The translations under genes were made by a program, and so were the position numbers. Below the pieces are notes generated by a model. The model had not been told where the DNA came from and did no database searches. It saw nothing but the letters and a program-made list of their open reading frames with translations. Of a DNA stretch of 36,784 bases, positions 30,661-36,784 are shown in pieces. Source of the stretch: Marinilabiliales bacterium (GTDB lineage Bacteria; Bacteroidota; Bacteroidia; Bacteroidales; PUMT01); assembly GCA_007695015.1 (NCBI GenBank), contig REEN01000034.1, positions 1 to 36,784 on the forward strand, in the 5' to 3' direction. The number at the start of each line of letters is the position of its first letter. Positions within the stretch are counted from its first letter, which is position 1.

Positions 30661-32076
30661 ATGGAACGTCAGATATTAAGCATAAAAAACAAGGCTCTGT
30701 CCCTAAACCTGGATCCCACCATTTATGGTACAATAGCAGAGATCGGGGGGGGGCAGGAGGTTGCACGCGCCTTTTTCCAGGCAGGCGGAGCCTCGGGTAC
30801 CGTGGCCAAATCAATATCCGCCTACGACAGGACCTTCAGCGATCATCTGTACAACAGCGGCAAAAGCGGCCGCTACGTTTCTGAAAACAGGCTGGCAAAG
30901 ATGCTCGGGATCGAATACAAGGACCTCATCAATACCCTGCAGAACAGCGCCAGGAAGGGAACCCGCTTTTTTGCGTTCGCCGACACAGTTGTTACGCTGA
31001 ACTATGCAAAAGATAATGACGCCCACGGATGGCTGGGGGTAAAATTTCAGCTTCATCCAAACTCAGAGCCCAGCGAGGTATCACTGCACGTCAGCCTTCT
31101 TGAGAATGACAAGCTGCTGCAACAGTACACCCTGGGATCACTGGGAGTGAACCTCATCTATGCCTGCTATCATTTCGCCGACAGGCCCAATGTCTTCCTG
31201 AAGTCACTTATGGATAACCTGGACTCTGACCGGGTAGAGATAAACATGGTGAGAATGGGCGGCCATGACCTCAGCTATGTTGACAACAGGCTCCTGGGAG
31301 TGCAGCTTGTAAAGAACCAGATGACCAGTGCAACCATCTTCGACAGTAACGGTGAAGTACAGCAACCTGCAGACATGCTCTACAGGAAAAACCTCCTTGC
31401 TTTCCGCGGAAGCTTCAGGCCAATTACCAACGTGGGCTATGACATGCTGCAAAAATGCAACGGCATTTTCAGAAAGGATGAAGATTACAGAAAAGACAAC
31501 ACCCTGGCTATATGCGAGATAACTCTCAACAACCTGATGCATGAAGGAGTTTTTGACGAGACCGACTTCCTCGAAAGAGTAAATCTGCTCAACGGCCTGG
31601 GCCAAAACGTGATGATCTCCAACTTCAGGGAATATTACAAGCTGGTATCATACTTTTCCAAATTCAGGCTCGGCAAGCTCAGGGTGGTTATCGGTATACC
31701 CACTTTCATCAAAGTATGGGACAAAAAATACTACTCAGACCTCAGAGGGGGCATACTTGAGGCTTTCGGCAAACTATTTACCGGCAACATGAAGCTCTAT
31801 GTTTACCCTTCACTCAACAAATCCACTGGAAAACTGTTTACTTCAAAGGATATAGAGCTTCCGGCTGACCTGAAGCATCTTTATCACTACCTGTGTGAGA
31901 ACAAAAAAATAATTGATGTGAAATCGGCTGAGATGAAATGGCTGATGGCAGACTCCTCAAGAACGCTCGGGATGATTCAAAATGACACGGATGGCTGGGA
32001 GGAACTGGTACCTGGTTTTGTCGCTGAATATATCAAAAAGAACAAAATTTTCGGGTTTACAGGAAAAGGAACCTGA
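30661..32076 (+). CDS. Conserved Bacteroidota protein of unknown function upstream of sucAB
   Basis: This 471-residue cytosolic protein has no signal peptide. I recognise it as a conserved Bacteroidota protein (AEIGGGQEVARAFFQAGGAS, SAYDRTFSDHLYN, FFAFADTVVTLNY, DAHGWLGVKFQ, RNLLAFRGSFRPITNV-like). Database labels for such proteins (TonB receptor, nicotinate-nucleotide adenylyltransferase) are not supported by visible motifs here. It lies 24 bp ahead of sucA in the same direction, so it probably shares a transcript with the 2-oxoglutarate dehydrogenase genes. Residues 29-31 are encoded by a G9 run, a possible frameshift hotspot. The C-terminal half (LRVVIGIPTFIKVWDKKYYSDLRGG split motif) is well formed and the gene looks intact. 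Confidence 0.8.
   Translation: MERQILSIKNKALSLNLDPTIYGTIAEIGGGQEVARAFFQAGGASGTVAKSISAYDRTFSDHLYNSGKSGRYVSENRLAKMLGIEYKDLINTLQNSARKGTRFFAFADTVVTLNYAKDNDAHGWLGVKFQLHPNSEPSEVSLHVSLLENDKLLQQYTLGSLGVNLIYACYHFADRPNVFLKSLMDNLDSDRVEINMVRMGGHDLSYVDNRLLGVQLVKNQMTSATIFDSNGEVQQPADMLYRKNLLAFRGSFRPITNVGYDMLQKCNGIFRKDEDYRKDNTLAICEITLNNLMHEGVFDETDFLERVNLLNGLGQNVMISNFREYYKLVSYFSKFRLGKLRVVIGIPTFIKVWDKKYYSDLRGGILEAFGKLFTGNMKLYVYPSLNKSTGKLFTSKDIELPADLKHLYHYLCENKKIIDVKSAEMKWLMADSSRTLGMIQNDTDGWEELVPGFVAEYIKKNKIFGFTGKGT
30745..30753 (+). repeat. G9 tract inside a coding region
   Basis: Nine G residues encode Gly29-Gly31 of the protein upstream of sucA. A length change of one or two would truncate the protein near its N-terminus. 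Confidence 0.85.
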
Positions 32077-32100
32077 AAATCAAAGCTAACCTGGAAAACA

Positions 32101-34896
32101 ATGGACAAACATTCCTATCTTGGAAGTGCAGACGCTGCATACATTGAATCACTCTATTCAGAATACCGTAATGACCCTTCGAATGTAGATGAAAGCTGGA
32201 GAAAGTTTTTCGAAGGTTTTGAGTTTGCAGGCCAGAAGGGAACTCCCCCCCTCCCGTGCGATGACGCTTTCGAAAAGGAATTCAGGGTCATATCGCTCAT
32301 CGAAGGGTACAGGCTCAGGGGGCACCTGTTCACAAAAACCAATCCTGTTCGCACCAGGAGGCAGTATACGCCAACCCTTGATATTGAGAATTTCGGCCTT
32401 TCGGCGGAAGATCTGGGCACAGTTTTCAAGGCAGGTTCGAGAATAGGGATAGGGCCTGCAACCCTGCAGGATATAGTTGACCACCTGGAGCAGACCTATT
32501 GCCAGTCCGTCGGCGCCGAATACATGTTCATCAGGGTACCTGAAATAATAAGCTGGCTTACCGGTAAAATGGAGTCTGTAAGGAACACCCCCGATTTTTC
32601 AGCCGGAGAAAAGAAGGATATCTACCACCACCTGATGCATGCAGTGGGATTTGAGCAGTTCATCCACAGAAAATTCGTAGGGCAGAAAAGGTTTTCCCTG
32701 GAAGGGAATGAAACGCTAATACCTGCACTTGATGCCGTCATAGAAAAGGGCGCCGGGATGGGTATAGAAGAGTATGTTATCGGAATGGCGCACCGGGGAA
32801 GGCTGAATGTTCTGGCCACCATAATGAGAAAACCCTACCAGGACATATTTGACGAATTCAACGGGAAACAATACAACGACGAGATCGCGCTTGGCGATGT
32901 AAAGTATCACCTTGGATACAACAGTACGATAAAGACCGACCATGGAAAAAAGGTGAGACTTAACCTGGTACCCAACCCCTCCCACCTCGAGGCAGTCGAC
33001 CCTGTAACCCTTGGTATTGCCAGGGCAAAGATCGATCACAATTACGGCGGCGATTTCAGCAAGCTCGCTCCGATATTGATACACGGGGATTCTGCCATCG
33101 CGGGTCAGGGGGTTGTCTACGAGGTGATCCAGATGTCGCAGCTCAACGGTTACAAAACCGGGGGCACCATCCACCTGGTGCTGAATAACCAGGTGGGATT
33201 CACCACAAATTACCTGGATGCGCGCTCAAGCACTTACTGCACAGATGTTGCGAAAGTGACCAAGTCACCTGTTTTTCATGTAAACGGCGACGATGTCGAA
33301 GCCCTTATCTATACCATCACACTGGCAATGGAATACCGCCAGAAATATCATTCTGACGTGTTTATTGACATACTGGGCTACCGCAGGTTCGGCCACAACG
33401 AAGGCGATGAGCCCCGGTTCACGCAACCGCTCCTTTACAATAAGATCAGCAAACATCCCAATGCCCGGGATATCTACGGAAAAAAACTGGTCGAGCAGGG
33501 TGTATATACTACCGATGATATCAAACAGGCTGAAAAGAATCTTAACAACATACTGGAAGAAAAACTGAAAAAATCAAAAGAGGGAAGCCTTGTAAGAATT
33601 GCACAGTTCATGAAAGAGGACTGGGGCAATTTCAGGTACTCACGAAATGAAGATTTTTCTGTTTCACCCGAAACCGGATTTGACCGCAAAAAACTGGTTG
33701 AGATCGCAGAAAAGATTAACACCCTGCCTGAGGGTAAATCGTTTTTCAGCAAGATAAAGAAGCTGCTTGAAGACCGCCGCAGGATGGTAAGTGATAACAG
33801 GCTGGACTGGGCTATGGCTGAGTTGCTGGCATACGGAAGCCTGCTACTGGAAGGGCACCCGGTAAGGGTGAGCGGACAGGACTCGGAGAGGGGCACCTTT
33901 TCCCACAGGCATGCAGCATATGTTCTTGAGGATTCGGACGAGAAGTATTTCCCCCTTAAGCATCTGTCGCCTGATCAGGCAAAGTTCCATATTTACAATT
34001 CCCTGCTCTCTGAATACGGAGTGATGGGGTTTGAATACGGGTATTCCCTTGCGGTGCCGCGGGGACTGACAATATGGGAGGCCCAGTTCGGCGATTTTCA
34101 TAACGTTGCACAGGTGATAATAGACCAGTACATCAGCTCGGCTGAAGAGAAGTGGGGACTGATGAACGGACTTACGCTGTTCCTGCCTCACGGTTATGAG
34201 GGTCAGGGGCCCGAACACTCCAGCGCCCGTATCGAGAGGTTCCTCGCGTTATGTGCAAATGACAACATGCAGATTGTAAATTGCACGACCCCGGCGAACT
34301 TATTCCATTTACTGAGACGGCAGATGCATCGCCCATTCAGAATTCCGCTTATAGTTTTTACCCCGAAAAGCCTGCTGAGACATCCTGCCTGCATATCAGG
34401 AATCGAAGAGCTGGCTTCCGGGTCATTCCGGGAGGTTATTGACGATGACCTTGCAGTCGCCGAAGATGTAAGGCAGGTGGTGTTTACAAGCGGAAGACTC
34501 TATTATGACCTGGTTAAAAGGCGGGAAGAGCTTGGCGCCAGCGATACCGCAATCGTGAGGATCGAACAGCTCTATCCGCTGCCATTGGGACAGATACGGA
34601 AAATCATAAAAAAATACGGTAAGGCCGAACGCTATGTCTGGGCACAGGATGAACCCGTGAACATGGGAGCCTGGTCATACCTCCAAAGAGTATTCAGGGA
34701 GGTTAACCTGTTGCTTATATCACGTCCGGCAAGCGGATCACCTGCCAGCGGACTGCTTGAGCTTCATAAAAAGAGGCTGGAAAAGATACTTGACAAAACC
34801 TTCCAGCAGTGTAACTGCGAGCTCCGGCGTAAATATTGCGGACAGCGGTGCGGCAGATTTGCCATCAGGGAACTTAACAAAGAGATGGCAAAGTAA
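32101..34896 (+). CDS. sucA: 2-oxoglutarate dehydrogenase E1 component (thiamine-dependent)
   Basis: This 931-residue E1 subunit decarboxylates 2-oxoglutarate and reductively succinylates the lipoyl group of E2. Family landmarks in order are an N-terminal E2-interacting segment (YIESLYSEYRNDPSNVDESW), GMAHRGRLNVL, NPSHLEAVDPVTLG, the ThDP/Mg site GDSAIAGQGVVYE and NNQVGFTT, and YRRFGHNEGDEP. QDSERGTFSHRHA, EAQFGDFHNVAQ and HGYEGQGPEHSSAR follow. The C-terminus is odd: after RPASGSPASG the usual helix, a 25-30 residue tail contains CNCELRRKYCGQRCG (four cysteines). sucB follows after 61 bp. The E3 gene is not in the window. Confidence 0.96.
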   Translation: MDKHSYLGSADAAYIESLYSEYRNDPSNVDESWRKFFEGFEFAGQKGTPPLPCDDAFEKEFRVISLIEGYRLRGHLFTKTNPVRTRRQYTPTLDIENFGLSAEDLGTVFKAGSRIGIGPATLQDIVDHLEQTYCQSVGAEYMFIRVPEIISWLTGKMESVRNTPDFSAGEKKDIYHHLMHAVGFEQFIHRKFVGQKRFSLEGNETLIPALDAVIEKGAGMGIEEYVIGMAHRGRLNVLATIMRKPYQDIFDEFNGKQYNDEIALGDVKYHLGYNSTIKTDHGKKVRLNLVPNPSHLEAVDPVTLGIARAKIDHNYGGDFSKLAPILIHGDSAIAGQGVVYEVIQMSQLNGYKTGGTIHLVLNNQVGFTTNYLDARSSTYCTDVAKVTKSPVFHVNGDDVEALIYTITLAMEYRQKYHSDVFIDILGYRRFGHNEGDEPRFTQPLLYNKISKHPNARDIYGKKLVEQGVYTTDDIKQAEKNLNNILEEKLKKSKEGSLVRIAQFMKEDWGNFRYSRNEDFSVSPETGFDRKKLVEIAEKINTLPEGKSFFSKIKKLLEDRRRMVSDNRLDWAMAELLAYGSLLLEGHPVRVSGQDSERGTFSHRHAAYVLEDSDEKYFPLKHLSPDQAKFHIYNSLLSEYGVMGFEYGYSLAVPRGLTIWEAQFGDFHNVAQVIIDQYISSAEEKWGLMNGLTLFLPHGYEGQGPEHSSARIERFLALCANDNMQIVNCTTPANLFHLLRRQMHRPFRIPLIVFTPKSLLRHPACISGIEELASGSFREVIDDDLAVAEDVRQVVFTSGRLYYDLVKRREELGASDTAIVRIEQLYPLPLGQIRKIIKKYGKAERYVWAQDEPVNMGAWSYLQRVFREVNLLLISRPASGSPASGLLELHKKRLEKILDKTFQQCNCELRRKYCGQRCGRFAIRELNKEMAK

Positions 34897-34957
34897 TTGA
34901 ATATGCATTGAACAGGTTATTTTAAATGGCAAAACCACAGTAAACCCGACAAGGAAA

Positions 34958-36364
34958 ATGATAATCGAAATAAAAATCCCATCTCCCGGCGAATCGGTAG
35001 CCGAGGTTGAAATAGCAAAATGGCTGGTAAACGACGGCGATTATGTCGAAAAGGACCAGGAGATCGCAGAGGTTGAATCAGACAAGGCTACGCTTCCCTT
35101 GTTGGCCGAGGAGAGTGGAGTAATTACCATCAGGGCAGAGACCGGTTCTGCTGTTTCTGTTGGTTCGGTAGCCTGCACAATAGATACAGAAGGCAGTACA
35201 AATGGATCAGGCGGTAAAAAGAAAACAGGGACCGCAAAAGAAAAAGCAGAAGAAAACGGGACTGCTGCGGCGGGAGTTCCCGCCGGGAAAGATGACGGCG
35301 GCAAACCGGCAGGAAAAGATGACGATGGTGATCCCTCCGGCAAGGATGACGGCGGCAAACAGTCAGGACATGATGCCACCGTCGAATCAGCAGGGAAAGG
35401 CCGCAGCAGCCAAACGGCAGGCAATTTAAAACTGTCTCCTCTTGCCAGGAAGCTGATGGAGAAGGAAGGTCTGACAATTGACGATGTGATCGGGGGACTT
35501 GCAAGGATAACCAAAGAAGATGTGCAAATGGTGGCAGGGATGAAAAACAAAAAGTCCCCCGCTCAAATCACTTTCACGGACGTTGGCGACAGGCCGGCAA
35601 CCGGTGAGGGTCCGGCAAGTGATGAAAAGCCGGCCAGGGATACCGGCAGGCAGAGGATGTCAATGCTGAGGCGAAAACTGAGTGAGCGACTGGTTGCCGT
35701 TAAAAATGAAACCGCCATGCTCACCACCTTCAACGAGGTGGATATGAGTCATATCATAGATATCAGGAAGAAAAATCAATCTGCCTTCACCGAAAAACAC
35801 GGTGTAAAGCTGGGCTTCATGTCTTTTTTTGTAAAGGCTGCCACACTTGCTCTTGAGGCCTATCCGACTGTCAACTCCTACATTGACGGAGAGGACATGG
35901 TAACGCCCAATTACCACGACATAGGAATTGCAGTGCAGGCGGAAAAGGGGCTGATGGTGCCCGTTATAAGGAATGCAGGTACCATGACACTGGCAGAGAT
36001 AGAGAAGGAGATACTTGGGCTGGCAGATAAGGCCAGGAAAAACAGGATCTCTATCGACGACATGACCGGGGGCACATTCACCATAACCAACGGCGGGGTG
36101 TTCGGGTCGCTTCTGTCAACGCCCATACTCAACCCTCCCCAATCAGGCATCCTCGGTATGCATAATATCGTTGAACGGCCGGTTGCAATAGACGGCCGGG
36201 TGGAGATCAGGCCAATGATGTACATTGCTCTCTCATATGATCACCGGATAATTGATGGCAGAGATTCGGTCAGCTTCCTGGTCCGCCTAAAAGAGATAAT
36301 AGAGAACCCCCTTATGATGCTTTCAGGTGGATCTGATCCCATGAACGCTCTGCTGAACATATAG
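34958..36364 (+). CDS. sucB: Dihydrolipoyllysine succinyltransferase, E2 of 2-oxoglutarate dehydrogenase
   Basis: This 468-residue E2 has an N-terminal lipoyl domain (1-77) with the lipoylated Lys43 in ESDKAT. A hydrophilic linker with a 9-residue repeat (109-144) follows, then a peripheral subunit-binding domain (about 158-195, [14 protein letters not shown]), a second Pro/Ala linker, and the catalytic acyltransferase domain (about 232-468). The latter has [12 protein letters not shown] and the active-site [11 protein letters not shown] (His429, Asp433). It forms the core of the complex and transfers succinyl to CoA. It follows sucA closely in the same operon. Length is slightly above usual because of the linker repeats. 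Confidence 0.95.
   Translation: MIIEIKIPSPGESVAEVEIAKWLVNDGDYVEKDQEIAEVESDKATLPLLAEESGVITIRAETGSAVSVGSVACTIDTEGSTNGSGGKKKTGTAKEKAEENGTAAAGVPAGKDDGGKPAGKDDDGDPSGKDDGGKQSGHDATVESAGKGRSSQTAGNLKLSPLARKLMEKEGLTIDDVIGGLARITKEDVQMVAGMKNKKSPAQITFTDVGDRPATGEGPASDEKPARDTGRQRMSMLRRKLSERLVAVKNETAMLTTFNEVDMSHIIDIRKKNQSAFTEKHGVKLGFMSFFVKAATLALEAYPTVNSYIDGEDMVTPNYHDIGIAVQAEKGLMVPVIRNAGTMTLAEIEKEILGLADKARKNRISIDDMTGGTFTITNGGVFGSLLSTPILNPPQSGILGMHNIVERPVAIDGRVEIRPMMYIALSYDHRIIDGRDSVSFLVRLKEIIENPLMMLSGGSDPMNALLNI
35282..35389 (+). repeat. 27-bp minisatellite coding the SucB linker
   Basis: Four 27-bp units encode [27 protein letters not shown] and SGHDATVES. The charged Gly/Asp/Lys linker lies between the lipoyl and subunit-binding domains, where E2 proteins usually have Ala/Pro-rich tethers. 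Confidence 0.75.
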
Positions 36365-36669
36365 AAATAAATAGCCATTTCCTGACAATCTTTGCTCTTC
36401 CCGGTCAGACGAAGGGTTACACCTATCTCCCTTCCATAAAACCAGGGGCCATTCATGGCCCGTTTATGCTCTTTTGCCAAAATATCAGGCAACATTACTT
36501 CTTCGTGTTATAATTTATCTTATTTTTATTCCGTGAAGAACTTTTTATGAAACCCTTCATGAAAATTGTCATCACAAGGCCTCTGCAATTTATAGCCAAA
36601 GTAGAATAAAATTTCAACTTAATGCTTAAGTCAATATTTTGACCTTTGATAATTAACCCTTGATCTATT
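36365..36669. other. Intergenic region between sucB and the last gene
   Basis: No gene was seen. Besides the terminator hairpin the region has a short ATGAA-ACCC-TTCAT hairpin near 36547-36560. A TATTTTG element at 36635-36641 is one T short of the -7 consensus and lies 29 bp before the next ATG. Confidence 0.35.
36446..36461 (+). terminator. Probable sucB operon terminator
   Basis: GGGCCA (36446-36451) and TGGCCC (36456-36461) form a perfect 6-bp stem with a TTCA loop, 82 bp after the sucB stop. A T-rich stretch (GTTTATGCTCTTTT) follows. Confidence 0.45.
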
Positions 36670-36784
36670 ATGAAGTCAATTTTCTTTACCCTCAGCCTTT
36701 TAGTTATTTGCCATTTCAGCTCCTTTACTCAGGTGGCAGATGGTATTAATTACCAGGCTATTGCCCTTGACGAGACAGGCAACC
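36670..36784 (+). CDS. Secreted protein, N-terminal fragment only
   Basis: Only 38 codons are visible before the window ends. They encode a signal peptide (MKSIFFTLSLLVICHFSSFTQ) and VADGINYQAIALDETGN. The NYQAI-x-LDETGN motif after the signal is common at the start of large Bacteroidota surface proteins, some with tail-fibre or collagen-like domains. Function cannot be assigned from this fragment. Confidence 0.6.
   Translation, partial: MKSIFFTLSLLVICHFSSFTQVADGINYQAIALDETGN

Noticed and set aside
34885-34934. 3' end echo after sucA (ATGGCAAA twice)
   Set aside because: Only eight identical bases 41 bp apart with a gap; too likely by chance to count with the stronger cases.

Overview
The window looks like a chromosomal segment of a Bacteroidota bacterium, probably in or near Bacteroidales/Marinilabiliales. 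The evidence is repeated TAnnTTTG-type -7 promoter elements, start codons without purine-rich Shine-Dalgarno sequences, many lipoprotein and secreted-protein leaders, and a two-component regulator-propeller histidine kinase. DUF418, DUF5916 and lone FtsX-type permease proteins point the same way. The taxonomic call is inference from gene content. No rRNA, tRNA, CRISPR array, transposase or integrase was seen.

Layout. At 1-450 a class C beta-lactamase-type serine hydrolase runs off the left edge on the minus strand. From 601 to 4413 lie a nitronate monooxygenase-like flavoprotein, a YceI lipoprotein and a DEAD-box RNA helicase; the last two converge and share a CTAG stop. From 4829 to 9922 lie a GH3 beta-glucosidase lipoprotein and a DUF5916 outer-membrane protein with a CBM9-like domain. 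A four-copy 22-bp tandem repeat leads into a flavin reductase at 10099. An AT-rich islet (about 10684-12406) carries a HigBA-type toxin-antitoxin pair. It is bounded by imperfect ~50-bp direct repeats and has an attC-like imperfect hairpin just past the antitoxin gene. From 12489 to 16977 an ACT-domain protein is followed by cobalamin-dependent methionine synthase (metH), which converges on phosphofructokinase (pfkA).

From 18331 to 25374 three minus-strand genes encode an FtsX-family permease, a DUF418 membrane protein and a large sensor kinase that lacks the receiver and AraC output domains of classical hybrid sensors. From 25758 to 30549 lie a TIM-barrel lipoprotein, a secreted prolyl-oligopeptidase-like hydrolase, two small minus-strand genes of unknown function and an OFA-type MFS transporter. 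From 30661 to 36364 a conserved protein of unknown function precedes sucA and sucB (2-oxoglutarate dehydrogenase E1 and E2), apparently as one operon. A secreted-protein gene starts at 36670 and runs off the right edge.

The genes combine core metabolism (glycolysis, TCA cycle, methionine and one-carbon metabolism) with envelope and polysaccharide functions. The most unusual signal is structural. Several genes carry a short tandem echo of their own 3' end, including the stop codon, immediately downstream: metH, the FtsX permease, the TIM-barrel lipoprotein and the secreted hydrolase, with weaker hints elsewhere. The second point of interest is the HigBA islet, whose flanks look like a cassette or integrated module. 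Many listed start sites differ from the longest open frame; the reasons are given in each entry.
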